NCBI RefSeq assembly: GCF_025770725.1
Contig: NZ_JANZKZ010000004.1
Coordinates: forward strand, 62,001 to 126,000
Length of the DNA stretch: 64,000 nucleotides
Direction of reading: 5' to 3'
From: Sulfurospirillum oryzae
GTDB lineage: Bacteria; Campylobacterota; Campylobacteria; Campylobacterales; Sulfurospirillaceae
In this document: positions 54,851 to 63,280 of the stretch, in pieces
Numbering within the stretch: the first letter of the stretch is position 1
Layout: each line of letters starts with the position of its first letter
The notes under the pieces: model-generated
Told to the model about the DNA's origin: nothing
Databases searched by the model: none
Seen by the model: only the letters and a program-made list of their open reading frames with translations
Made by a program: the position numbers and the translations under genes

Positions 54851-55360
54851 ATGTTTAAAAAATTAATAATTGCTTCTATGCTTGTTTCATTGCCACTTGT
54901 TGCAACAGAGAGTATTGGTATAGTTACTAAGGTTACTGATGGCGATACATTGCATGTAATGATAGGTAAGAAAGAAGAAAAGGTAAGAATACTCTATATA
55001 GATACACCAGAGAAGTATAGTGGCTCAAAGCTTGATAAAGACGCAAAAAAAGCAGGTATATCTGCTAATGATGAACAAGAGCTAGGAAAGTTAGCAAGTG
55101 GCTATGCTTCTAAGTTTTTTCAAAATGGCGATAAGGTTGTCATTGAGTCAGAAAAGAAAGATCAATATGGTCGTTTACTTGCAACTGTAAATAAAAATGG
55201 AGTTAATTATTCAAAACAAATCATCAAAGATGGTTATGCATGTATCTATAAAAAAGCTTCTTATCCTGGAGAACTTGAAAAAGCTTTGAAAAGTGCTAAA
55301 GATGAGAAAAAAGGTCTTTGGTCTATTAATTATGATGTTATGAATAAGTTATGCAAATAA
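54851..55360 (+). CDS. secreted thermonuclease-like nuclease (SNase family)
   Basis: A 169-residue protein with a signal peptide (MFKKLIIASMLVSLPLVA) and a full SNase domain: VTDGDT, RILYIDTPE and DQYGRLLA hold the calcium-binding acids, the catalytic Glu and both arginines of staphylococcal nuclease. It should cut DNA or RNA in the periplasm or outside the cell. In a phage setting it could limit uptake of foreign DNA or feed on extracellular DNA; that is inference. Confidence 0.87.
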   Translation: MFKKLIIASMLVSLPLVATESIGIVTKVTDGDTLHVMIGKKEEKVRILYIDTPEKYSGSKLDKDAKKAGISANDEQELGKLASGYASKFFQNGDKVVIESEKKDQYGRLLATVNKNGVNYSKQIIKDGYACIYKKASYPGELEKALKSAKDEKKGLWSINYDVMNKLCK

Positions 55361-55413
55361 AAGCAAATATGACTAATAACATACAATTCGTTACAATCTA
55401 CAAAAAGAAAATT

Positions 55414-55438
55414 AAGGAGTAAATATAATTTACTCCTT
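55414..55438. terminator. bidirectional terminator
   Basis: AAGGAGTAAA (55414-55423) and TTTACTCCTT (55429-55438) make a perfect 10-bp stem with a 5-base loop; T-rich stretches follow on both strands. It separates the nuclease gene from the convergent gene ending at 55456. Confidence 0.75.
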
Positions 55439-55455
55439 TTGAAAACTTAGTTATC

Positions 55456-55740
55456 TTAATATAATTTCCAATTATTTTGAATCCATTGTTTAACATTAGA
55501 TTGACTACGTATCTCAGAAGGTAAATGCTTCTTTATCATAGTTTCAATTTTTAAACATGAACTTTTATCTTTAAATCCCCATAATTCAGCAAGCTTATTT
55601 ATTAAATAACGAACTTCATAAAGTTCATTACGATTAAAAAGAGTACTGTCAGGCTCACCTGAAATTTTTGGGTCATCACCAGGTATTGCAGTTTTAGAGT
55701 ATGTGTATTGTAAATCACTTGCATTAATTTGAATAGCCAT
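55456..55740 (-). CDS. uncharacterised prophage-borne protein (94 residues)
   Basis: A soluble protein with AAAGGAT upstream. DLQYTYSKTAIPGDDPKISG opens a polar N-terminus; the rest is helical (ELYEVRYLINKLAELWGF, IETMIKKHLPSEIR). No family recognised. It forms a leftward pair with the DUF2188 gene, each with its own terminator. Confidence 0.6.
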   Translation of the reverse strand: MAIQINASDLQYTYSKTAIPGDDPKISGEPDSTLFNRNELYEVRYLINKLAELWGFKDKSSCLKIETMIKKHLPSEIRSQSNVKQWIQNNWKLY

Positions 55741-55787
55741 TAAAAATCCTTTATAATGTTTGTTATGAGTAAAAACTCAATTTAAAA

Positions 55788-55813
55788 TTAGAAGTGCAAA
55801 AAAGCACTTCTAA
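55788..55813 (-). terminator. terminator after the DUF2188 gene
   Basis: TTAGAAGTGC (55788-55797) and GCACTTCTAA (55804-55813) form a perfect 10-bp stem with an A6 loop; on the minus strand a T-rich stretch follows. It lies just downstream of the gene ending at 55846. Confidence 0.7.
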
Positions 55814-55845
55814 CAACTTAAAACTTAGTTCGACAAATTTTTTCA

Positions 55846-56064
55846 TTATCCCTTTGGTGGGAATGGATCATTTCCATAAGAATTTCTGTCTCTGATTTGT
55901 CCATTTTTACCATGGATAAATAACTCAGAATGTTGATTCTGAGCAATTTGCCTTGCTACATCTATACACTCACTTTGAGTATTGCAAACGGCAGTAAACT
56001 TTTCATTTCCTGCACCTTTAACTCCCCATTTGTTCCCGTGTGGAACAACATGTTGATTTGCCAT
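55846..56064 (-). CDS. DUF2188-like small protein
   Basis: A 72-residue protein with AAAAAGGATATT before its ATG. HVVPHGNKWGVKGAGNEKFT, ECIDVARQIAQNQHSELFIH and GKNGQIRDRNSYGNDPFPPK are the three blocks of the DUF2188 family, common on mobile elements and of unknown function. It is the last gene before attR. Confidence 0.78.
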   Translation of the reverse strand: MANQHVVPHGNKWGVKGAGNEKFTAVCNTQSECIDVARQIAQNQHSELFIHGKNGQIRDRNSYGNDPFPPKG

Positions 56065-56472
56065 TAATATCCTTTTTATTATAAGATAATGGCAAATATT
56101 TTCTCAAAGAAGTATGATAAATGTTAATAGCATCGCTCCATTTTTAAGCTATTTTAAAGTTAACAATCAATATACTGTGACTTCATTTTCATTTTACCAT
56201 CAGAAGTCACTCGAAAAAATATTTACCTGCCCTCAAAAACTGAGAACTGTTCCGAGTATATTATAAAAACAGTTAATTGTCAATTAAAAAAATACAAAAA
56301 TTTATTATTTAACAAAAAAAGAACTATATCTGTTAAATAACTACACAAATTTAAAAGAAATTAACTTCTTAAAATTTATTCCTTTGCACTATAATAGAAT
56401 TAGAAAAAATAAATTCCTATTTTTTACACATAAATTACTAATAAGAAAAAGGCACAAAAAGGATACGTTTTA

Positions 56473-56496
56473 TTCAAATCCCTCTCTGTCCGCCAC
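56473..56496 (+). repeat. attR, right copy of the 24-bp prophage direct repeat
   Basis: An exact copy of the last bases of tRNA-Ser (TTCAAATCCC through CGCCAC) with no tRNA body in front of it. It marks the right end of the prophage. Confidence 0.9.
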
Positions 56497-56679
56497 CAAC
56501 ACTTATTGAACCATTCTTTAAAAATCTAAACTCTCTTGTATGCATTTTGTATATAAATTGGATTAAAATTCATTATTGGCAATAAAAAAATATTGGTTTT
56601 AGACAGAACTTCAATAAGCCTATCTAAATTTTCTTATGCATAATTCATCAAAAAACTCCTTTATCTCTTCTTATATATC

Positions 56680-56709
56680 TTGACATCCATATCTGAATAG
56701 GATTACAAT
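56680..56709 (+). promoter_or_regulatory. sigma-70-type promoter of hsp20
   Basis: TTGACA (56680-56685) and TACAAT (56704-56709) are spaced by 18 bases, 33 bases before the hsp20 ATG. AAAGGAGG then precedes the start codon. I see no CIRCE element. Confidence 0.65.
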
Positions 56710-56742
56710 TTTCTTGTAGGAAACTTTCAAAAGGAGGCTATC

Positions 56743-57204
56743 ATGTTAGTGACAAGATTCAATCCATCAAAAGAGTTCCAAGAGTTTGAAAATCAGTTTT
56801 TTAAGCTCTTTCCAACAACAGACGTAAGTGGAATTTCTACTTTTAAACCGGCAGTCAGTACAAGAGAAGATGATTCTGCATATCACATTGAAGTTGACCT
56901 TCCTGGTATAAAAAAGGAAAATATTCATGTAGATGTAAAAGATCATCAGATTATTATTTCAGGTGAGAGAAAGTTTAAAAAGGAACGCACAGAAAAAGAC
57001 TACTATATGGTAGAAAGCAGTTATGGTAAATTTGAAAGAAGTTTTTCATTGCCAGAAAGTGTTGATATTGAAAAAATTGAGGCTCATGGTCAGGATGGAG
57101 TCCTTGAAATTACGTTACCAAAAACGAAAATAGAAAAAAAAGAAGTTAAAAAAATAAAAGTTACCAGTAAAAAAATGGATGCGATTCCTTTTGATACTCC
57201 ATGA
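56743..57204 (+). CDS. Hsp20/alpha-crystallin small heat-shock protein
   Basis: A 153-residue ATP-independent chaperone. The alpha-crystallin domain spans about residues 40-135 (YHIEVDLPGIKKENIHVDVK, ISGERKF, YGKFERSFSLPESVD, and DGVLEITLPK with its LP-motif). It binds unfolding proteins. First chromosomal gene right of attR; good ribosome site AAAGGAGG and a terminator after the stop. Confidence 0.93.
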   Translation: MLVTRFNPSKEFQEFENQFFKLFPTTDVSGISTFKPAVSTREDDSAYHIEVDLPGIKKENIHVDVKDHQIIISGERKFKKERTEKDYYMVESSYGKFERSFSLPESVDIEKIEAHGQDGVLEITLPKTKIEKKEVKKIKVTSKKMDAIPFDTP

Positions 57205-57217
57205 TTTACAAGAAGAG

Positions 57218-57238
57218 GGGCGAGAAGTTTTCTTGCCC
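57218..57238 (+). terminator. terminator after hsp20
   Basis: GGGCGAGAA (57218-57226) pairs with TTCTTGCCC (57230-57238) in a 9-bp stem with one G-T pair and a 3-base loop, followed by TTTATAAT. Confidence 0.65.
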
Positions 57239-57350
57239 TTTATAATAAATTAAATAGCCTTATAGATTTTTATTGTGTATATCTCTCTTCAGTCATAGTA
57301 TATCTGATATCAGTATTTTAAGCGTTTTAATTTATAGGAATGAGGTTAAA

Positions 57351-58286
57351 ATGAAAAAAAGTCTAATTTTTTTAATATTTTCTTTGGTGTATGCAGATAC
57401 AGCTTCATTTGTTTTAGAAAATGATGCTATTGTAGGGCAAGATCATCACTATACCAATGGTATGTATTATACTTGGATGAGTGAGAACAATGCTAATTTC
57501 CCTGATGTGTTAGGCTTTATTGATTTAGGGCAAAAAAATGTTGCATTTTCTATTTCTCATGCCATATTTACTCCGCATAATAAAGACATTAGTAGTAAGG
57601 ATTTAAACGATTTACCTTATGCTGGTTATTTAGATTTCAATTTTTTGACATATAAGTCTTCGGCTAATTTTTTTCATGAACTTGGTCTTAATATGGGTAT
57701 GGTTGGACCATCAACCCAAGCCGAAACGCTTCAAAAAAGTTTTCATTCTCTGATTGGTCACGATAAGCCAAAAGGGTGGGATAATCAGCTTGATGATGAA
57801 TTCATGTATGGAATTTCATATAATATTGGTTACAAAACAGATCCTATTGCGCTACAAGATTTAAGTTTTGATTTGACAACCAATATAAGAGCAGATTTGG
57901 GTAATTTTTATACAGGTGCTCTTATTGGAGCAACCGCTAGACTCAGTAGTTTTCCTATGCATAGTTTTAGCACCATAGGTAATTTTATAGGAGCAAATGA
58001 GAGCTCACTTCTCAATTATGAAAAGGTAAAAAACTTCAATTGGGCTTTGTCATTAGGTGTGTTTTATAATACTTTTGAGACTTACTATTTGATTGATGAG
58101 GCGATAGATCAAGGGTATAATTTATCAAAAACAGACTATATGTTTGGTGAGAAGCTTGCTTTGGATTTTTTCTATGATTCTTTTAAACTCTCTTTTTATG
58201 TCAAGGCAATTAATATTGACAATAAAGACTCTTCGTCTAATAATGAAAAAACGGGCGGAATTAGTTTTGTTTGGAAATGGGATTAA
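57351..58286 (+). CDS. lpxR: LpxR-like outer-membrane lipid A deacylase
   Basis: A 311-residue outer-membrane beta-barrel. The ATG at 57351 gives a signal peptide (MKKSLIFLIFSLVYA); an earlier start at 57273 would not. FVLENDAIVGQDHHYTNG is the LpxR/DUF2219 N-terminus with the active-site Asn/Asp/His cluster, and LNDLPYAGYL follows. LpxR removes the 3'-acyloxyacyl chain of lipid A with calcium. The C-terminal residue is aspartate rather than the usual aromatic. Confidence 0.82.
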   Translation: MKKSLIFLIFSLVYADTASFVLENDAIVGQDHHYTNGMYYTWMSENNANFPDVLGFIDLGQKNVAFSISHAIFTPHNKDISSKDLNDLPYAGYLDFNFLTYKSSANFFHELGLNMGMVGPSTQAETLQKSFHSLIGHDKPKGWDNQLDDEFMYGISYNIGYKTDPIALQDLSFDLTTNIRADLGNFYTGALIGATARLSSFPMHSFSTIGNFIGANESSLLNYEKVKNFNWALSLGVFYNTFETYYLIDEAIDQGYNLSKTDYMFGEKLALDFFYDSFKLSFYVKAINIDNKDSSSNNEKTGGISFVWKWD

Positions 58287-58525
58287 TTTAACTCGATAGA
58301 TACTCTGCTTATTGGACTCTAATAATCTTTAATGCCATAAATATAAGCTAAATTAAGCTAAAATCGCACACAAGAGACGCTTAAAACGAAGTTTTTATGG
58401 GGTTTCATTAGAAAGCGTGGATTAAAATTTTCGATTTTTGTCTATCGGTTACATAAATTCCCTCTATTCATGGTATTCTAAATTGAGTCTCTTTAAAGAT
58501 ATTATCAATAAGCGAAAGTTGAACT

Positions 58526-61021
58526 ATGTGGTTAAAACTTTATACCAATTTTATAACAACGCATTACAAAGCAGTCTTGTTAGCGGTAACAATTATAACG
58601 GGCATTTTTGGCTATTACTCACAATATTTAAGTATCGATGCATCTGCTGAGACATTATTGCTTGAAAATGATCAAGCTTTAAAACTGACACGCGAAGTGC
58701 ATGGACGTTACATCAGCCCTGATTATTTGGTTGTCTCTTTTAGTCCTAAAGACGACATGCTCTCCGATAAAACACTTTCAACCATTAAAAGCCTTAAAGA
58801 GTCTTTGCTTAAAGTCAAAGGTGTTGAGAGCATCACCTCCATCTTAGATGTTCCTCTTTTAGAGAGCCCTCCAAAACCTATTCAAGAAGTGATTGGCAAT
58901 GTTCAAACACTTGAATCTCCTAATATTGATAAATCTTTGGTACAAAAAGAGCTTACAACCAGTCCTCTGTATTCGCAAAATCTTGTCAGCAGTGATTTTA
59001 AAACAACAGCGATTATCGTCAATCTTATAGATGATCCAAAGTACACGGAACTCCTTACTAATCGCAATAAATTTATTCTTTTAGAACAAGAGAGAGAACT
59101 CACGAAAGATGAAAAAGCGCAATATGAAAATGCTAAATTAGTTTTTAAAGCGTACCGTGACAGTACCCGTGATGATACGCACCGCCTTATTGAAAATGTA
59201 AGAGCAACATTAAAACCCTATAAAGGTGAGGGCGACCTCTTTTTAGGTGGGGTCTTGATGATTGCGGATGATATGATCAGTTTTGTTAAAAATGACATTG
59301 CTATCTATGGTGTTGCTATTTTGGTCGTTATGCTGGTCATTTTATGGATTATCTTTAGGGAAATACGTTTTGTAGTTATACCTATTCTTGTTTCCATTAG
59401 TGCAGTTATTATTACCACGGGTATTAATGCCCTGATCGGCTTAGAGATAACCGTTATTTCCTCAAATTATGTTGCGATGCAGCTGATTACCACGCTTTCA
59501 TTGGTGATTCATCTCATTGTTTGCTATCGCGAGGAGTACACACTTTTTCCTGATGTTTCTCAAAAAGAGCTTTTAGGCATTGTATTTGAGCGCATGGGTG
59601 TTCCTTCTATCTTTATCATTTTAACCTCCGTCGCTGGATTTGGTTCTTTGATGACCTGTAACATCGTGCCGATTATTGACCTTGGTAATATGATGAACAT
59701 CGGTGTGACCATGTCATTGCTGGTAACGTATACACTTTTCCCTGCGATGATGATGCTTTTGAAAAAAGAACCGCCTATTATGGCGTTTGACAAAGCATTT
59801 ACCCTCAATGAATCATTTGCCAAAATTGTAGAACACCATAGCAGGCTTATTCTTGGCGTGGTTCTGTCACTTGCGATCTTTAGTGTTTTAGGGGCATCGC
59901 GTCTGGTCGTTGAAAATAGTTTTATTAACTATTTTAAAGAGAATACTGAGATTTATAAAGGTATGAAAAAGATTGATAACAATCTTGGCGGCACAACACC
60001 TTTAGAAATTGTGGTTAAATTCCCAAAAGTAGAAGCACTTGCAAAAAATGATACCGCTACGGCAGTCGATAGTTTTGAAGACGAGTTTAACCAAGGGGGC
60101 AATGATGCGAAGTATTGGTTTACAGCTCAAAAAATGGAGACGATTTTAAAAGTACATGATTACTTGCTCTCCTTGCCAGAAGTAGGCAATGTCTCTTCTT
60201 TGGGAACACTCTCCAAAGTAGGGCGCATCATCAAACAAGGTAAAGATTTTGACAATTTTGAATTAGCGCTCATGTATAATGAACTCTCTCCTGAGTTCAA
60301 AAAAATTCTGATTTCACCGTATGTCAACATTGAGCATGATGAAGCGCGTTTTGTGGTAAGGGTTGTGGATTCAAAAAAAGATCTTAGACGCAATGAATTA
60401 CTTCAAACCATTCAAACGGAACTTCATACCAAAGTGGGTCTTGAGACTGAAGATTATAACCTTGTCGGCATGATGGTCTTGTATAACAACATGCTCCAGT
60501 CACTTTTTTCATCGCAAATTTCAACATTGGGGCTTGCGGTACTTTCATTGGGAGGCATGTTCCTCTTTTTATTCCGCTCGCTTAAAATTGCCATTCTTGC
60601 GATGACGGTTAACATGGTTCCTATCAGCGTTATCTTTGGTATTATGGGCTTTGCAAACATTCCACTCGATATGATGAGCATTACGATTGCTTCCATCGCA
60701 CTAGGTATTACGGTTGACAATACAATCCACTACTATTACCGTTTCAGGGAAGAATTGAAAATCGATGGTGATTACATCGCCTCGATGCACAGGGCACACG
60801 GTACGATTGCGTTTGGTATGTTCTACTACTCTCTTGCAACCATCGTAGGCTTCTTGGTTATGGTGACGTCTAATTTTATTCCAACATTGATCTTCGGACT
60901 TTTAACCGTGATCGTTTTGATCGTAGCGATTGTGTCAGACCTTCTTTTCTCTCCTTTCTTGGTCGTCTTTTTCAAACCATTTGGAAAAGGCAATAAGAAC
61001 AAAAAATCGGATCTTTTGTAA
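58526..61021 (+). CDS. RND/MMPL-family exporter
   Basis: An 831-residue membrane protein with two repeats, each of one helix, a large periplasmic loop and five further helices. The first loop follows helix 1 at residues 13-31; helices of the first half lie at about 255-415 and of the second at about 650-820. TTGINALIGLEITVISSNYV and IASIALGITVDNTIHYYYRF are RND/MMPL (HpnN-like) motifs, the latter with proton-relay acids. Likely moves lipids or hydrophobic compounds; substrate unknown. Confidence 0.82.
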   Translation: MWLKLYTNFITTHYKAVLLAVTIITGIFGYYSQYLSIDASAETLLLENDQALKLTREVHGRYISPDYLVVSFSPKDDMLSDKTLSTIKSLKESLLKVKGVESITSILDVPLLESPPKPIQEVIGNVQTLESPNIDKSLVQKELTTSPLYSQNLVSSDFKTTAIIVNLIDDPKYTELLTNRNKFILLEQERELTKDEKAQYENAKLVFKAYRDSTRDDTHRLIENVRATLKPYKGEGDLFLGGVLMIADDMISFVKNDIAIYGVAILVVMLVILWIIFREIRFVVIPILVSISAVIITTGINALIGLEITVISSNYVAMQLITTLSLVIHLIVCYREEYTLFPDVSQKELLGIVFERMGVPSIFIILTSVAGFGSLMTCNIVPIIDLGNMMNIGVTMSLLVTYTLFPAMMMLLKKEPPIMAFDKAFTLNESFAKIVEHHSRLILGVVLSLAIFSVLGASRLVVENSFINYFKENTEIYKGMKKIDNNLGGTTPLEIVVKFPKVEALAKNDTATAVDSFEDEFNQGGNDAKYWFTAQKMETILKVHDYLLSLPEVGNVSSLGTLSKVGRIIKQGKDFDNFELALMYNELSPEFKKILISPYVNIEHDEARFVVRVVDSKKDLRRNELLQTIQTELHTKVGLETEDYNLVGMMVLYNNMLQSLFSSQISTLGLAVLSLGGMFLFLFRSLKIAILAMTVNMVPISVIFGIMGFANIPLDMMSITIASIALGITVDNTIHYYYRFREELKIDGDYIASMHRAHGTIAFGMFYYSLATIVGFLVMVTSNFIPTLIFGLLTVIVLIVAIVSDLLFSPFLVVFFKPFGKGNKNKKSDLL

Positions 61022-61031
61022 ATCAAACACT

Positions 61032-61063
61032 CACTGCCCAGCTTCTCTTGTTGTTGGGCAGTG
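61032..61063. terminator. bidirectional terminator
   Basis: CACTGCCCA (61032-61040) and TGGGCAGTG (61055-61063) form a perfect 9-bp stem, followed by CTTTTTC on the plus strand. It separates the convergent RND and LysE genes. Confidence 0.85.
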
Positions 61064-61069
61064 CTTTTT

Positions 61070-61681
61070 CTAGAATCCGCTGAAAAGAAGTTTGAGACTA
61101 AAGCCAATGAGACCGACTCCGATGACTTTTTGCACAACGAAAAGGTAAGGGAAAAGCTTTAACGCTCTTTTGTTGCCAAAAATAAGCGTTACAATCATGT
61201 CCCACACCAGCAACAACGTTATCATCCACAGGGCATAAAAAATCTTTACATGTAAAACAGTTTCAGGCTTGATAATCGTAAAAAGAAGCGAGAAGTAAAA
61301 GAGAATGTTTTTAGGATTGAGCAGAGCTGACAAAAGCCCTTGAACAAAGAGTTTAAACGCCATTTTGCTTTTTACATGTAAAGTATTTTCAAGCGTTGGT
61401 TTGGGCGCAAAAAGCAGTAAAAAACCAAGGTAAAGTAAAAAAAGTGCCCCACCGATTTCGATGAAAGAAAGAAGCCTTGGGTATTGGCTTAAATACGCAT
61501 GTCCCATGTATGCCAAAGTGATGTAAAGCGCGTTTCCACTGGCAATGCCCACACAACTCCACCACGCTTTTTGATACCCATGCGTTAAGGCGTTTTTGAT
61601 GATGAGAAAAAAGTCTTGACCAGGGCTGAGAAGTGCTAGAAAATAGATGGAGGTAAGGGTAAAAAACTCTAAGCCAAACAT
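61070..61681 (-). CDS. LysE/RhtB-family amino-acid exporter
   Basis: A 203-residue protein with six membrane helices. ATG 61681 is chosen because AAAAAGGAG lies just before it; the open frame continues upstream but without support. SPGQDFFLIIKNALTHGYQKAWW is the family signature, here given as SPGQDFFLI and GYQKAWW; SALLNPKNILFYFSL is the second. Substrate unknown. Two TTTACATGTAAA copies code LHVK. The divergent AraC-type gene upstream reads in the same direction and may regulate it. Confidence 0.85.
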   Translation of the reverse strand: MFGLEFFTLTSIYFLALLSPGQDFFLIIKNALTHGYQKAWWSCVGIASGNALYITLAYMGHAYLSQYPRLLSFIEIGGALFLLYLGFLLLFAPKPTLENTLHVKSKMAFKLFVQGLLSALLNPKNILFYFSLLFTIIKPETVLHVKIFYALWMITLLLVWDMIVTLIFGNKRALKLFPYLFVVQKVIGVGLIGFSLKLLFSGF

Positions 61682-61725
61682 GTAACTCCTTTTTGCATGG
61701 AAGCATAAAGGAAACGGGAAAAAAG

Positions 61726-62535
61726 TTATTGTATAAAATTGACTTGGTACTCTTTGGGTGTGAGAGCGGTGTGACGCTTGAAAAAGCGGTGGAAGTGGCT
61801 TTGGTCTACAAAACCGCAGTATTGAGCACATAGCGCAAGTGAGGTACCTTCTTGGAGCAATTTCTTCGCGTGGTTGATGCGTACGTCCAGCGCGTAGTGT
61901 TTAGGTGTGCAACCATAAGCTTGTTTGAAATGGCGTGTCAGTACAAAAGGGTTTACTCCAAAGCGTTTGGCGAGCTCATTTAAACACAGCGGTTCATCGA
62001 CGCGGTTTTCCAAAAAATGTGCCACATTATTGAGCGTGGCGTCTACTTGTGTGGTTTCATTTTGCTTGGTATAGAGCCAAAAAAACTTTTCTAACCACAC
62101 CTCCAATGCTTTTACATGTAAAGATGAATATCCCTCAATAAGCGCTTTAATAATACGCGTAAATGCTTCAAATAACGCTTTGTGAAAAATGAGAGGTGAT
62201 GTTAGTGGTAGAAGTGTGGTAGCTTCTTTAAAATGTCTTTCTTGGATATGCGCGCAAAAGTCAGCGTCAAGGTAAACCATAACATAACTGCGTTTGCTCT
62301 CTTTGATAGGGTTGCACGAATGTTGCGTATAGGGTGGAATGATGGCAAGAGCGCCTTGCTCTAAAAAAAACGAACCGTTTGGTGTTTGAAAACAGGTTTG
62401 ACCTTCTAGCATAAAGCCGATGGAAAGGGTAGGGTGTGCATGCGTCTCGTAAGCGCGCGTACTTTGCAGCGTTTGACGTATCTGCACAAAAGGTGCTTCC
62501 TTGTAACCTGTCGTTGTTGTTTTTGACGTATTCAT
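61726..62535 (-). CDS. AraC-family transcription regulator
   Basis: A 269-residue regulator with an N-terminal cupin-like ligand domain (HAHPTLSIGFMLEGQTCF, FFLEQGALAIIPPYTQHSC) and a C-terminal pair of helix-turn-helix motifs (LNELAKRFGVNPFVLTRHFK; ALCAQYCGFVDQSHFHRFFK). Just upstream of the LysE exporter on the same strand, the usual pairing where the regulator controls the exporter. One TTTACATGTAAA copy lies within. Confidence 0.88.
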   Translation of the reverse strand: MNTSKTTTTGYKEAPFVQIRQTLQSTRAYETHAHPTLSIGFMLEGQTCFQTPNGSFFLEQGALAIIPPYTQHSCNPIKESKRSYVMVYLDADFCAHIQERHFKEATTLLPLTSPLIFHKALFEAFTRIIKALIEGYSSLHVKALEVWLEKFFWLYTKQNETTQVDATLNNVAHFLENRVDEPLCLNELAKRFGVNPFVLTRHFKQAYGCTPKHYALDVRINHAKKLLQEGTSLALCAQYCGFVDQSHFHRFFKRHTALTPKEYQVNFIQ

Positions 62536-62581
62536 GTTGGTATTGTAATATAATAATCAAAATGATGGCAAGGAGAAAAAT

Positions 62582-63268
62582 ATGCATAAACTCTTTTTTA
62601 TCGTAACAATCATCGTTGCAACTTCTGCACTCTATGCTTTAGATTTGGTGCGCGAAAGTGAGCTTCAAAATGAGTGCGATCACAACAATGGTGTGGCATG
62701 TTTACAATTAGGAACGATGTACCATCTAGGTGATGGTGTCGCTACCAATTTTAGGAAAGCGAAAGAGCTCTACACTCAATCATGCAGTTTAGGCGTTGCT
62801 AAAGGCTGTTCAAGTCTTGGATTTATGTATGAAAATGGGCATGCTGGTACAAACTATGCTAAGGCGGCTGAACTGTATGAAAAAGCTTGTGTGCTTGGTG
62901 ATGCCTTTGCATGTGAAAGCTTGGCTGTTTTGTATGAAAATGGTAAAGGTGTGAGTGAAGATTTGCAACAAGCAGTCAATTACTATGATCGCGCGTGCAG
63001 TGGTGGGGCAGCAAGCAGTTGCGCTCATCTTGCTTTGCTGTACGAGCAAGATGAAAATTATGTCAGTGCTGCGATTTACCATCAAAATGGGTGTGATGCG
63101 GGCGATGCAAAAGAGTGTTCGCGCATAGGGACAATGTACTACTATGGACAAGGCGTAAGCCAAAGAGAAGAGCAAGCTGCCAAGCTTTTTAAAAAAGCGT
63201 GTGAGTTAGGTGATGAAATAGCGTGCAAAAACTATGAGCTCATTAAGAAGAGCTACTATATCGAATAA
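62582..63268 (+). CDS. Sel1-repeat, cysteine-rich secreted protein (Hcp-like)
   Basis: A 228-residue exported protein with a signal peptide (MHKLFFIVTIIVATSALYA) and about five Sel1-like repeats of 36 residues, each with paired cysteines (for example ACVLGDAFACESLAVLYENG), the pattern of Helicobacter cysteine-rich proteins. Such disulfide-bonded solenoids bind other proteins or murein fragments; a beta-lactamase function proposed for some is uncertain. It is divergent from the AraC gene. Confidence 0.85.
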   Translation: MHKLFFIVTIIVATSALYALDLVRESELQNECDHNNGVACLQLGTMYHLGDGVATNFRKAKELYTQSCSLGVAKGCSSLGFMYENGHAGTNYAKAAELYEKACVLGDAFACESLAVLYENGKGVSEDLQQAVNYYDRACSGGAASSCAHLALLYEQDENYVSAAIYHQNGCDAGDAKECSRIGTMYYYGQGVSQREEQAAKLFKKACELGDEIACKNYELIKKSYYIE

Positions 63269-63280
63269 GCCAAATATTTT

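Larger units (their letters stand above)
42914..56496. mobile_element. filamentous phage (inovirus) prophage in tRNA-Ser
   Basis: The segment between the two 24-bp repeats (repeat-to-repeat distance 13,559 bases) holds an integrase, HUH replication protein, Zot-like ATPase, pVI-, pIII- and pVIII-like virion proteins, secretin, two small HTH regulators and a group of extra genes. Virion and replication genes all read leftward from 53352 to 43843. It is large for this group because it carries its own integrase, secretin and a rightward extra module. All phage genes look intact, so it may be active. No helper function seems missing except a clearly recognisable ssDNA-binding pV. Confidence 0.9.
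56065..56742. other. 678-bp gene-free stretch containing attR and the hsp20 promoter
   Basis: Very A+T-rich and without a convincing gene. Inside the prophage part are an inverted repeat GTGACTTC/GAAGTCAC (56177-56184 and 56203-56210) and TTAATTG-T-CAATTAA (56273-56287), possible arm or regulator sites. attR follows at 56473 and chromosomal DNA with the hsp20 promoter after it. Confidence 0.6.

Noticed and set aside
56473-56496. Second tRNA-Ser gene at the right end of the prophage
   Set aside because: Only the last 24 bases match; no acceptor 5' strand, D-arm or anticodon arm precedes them, so it is attR.
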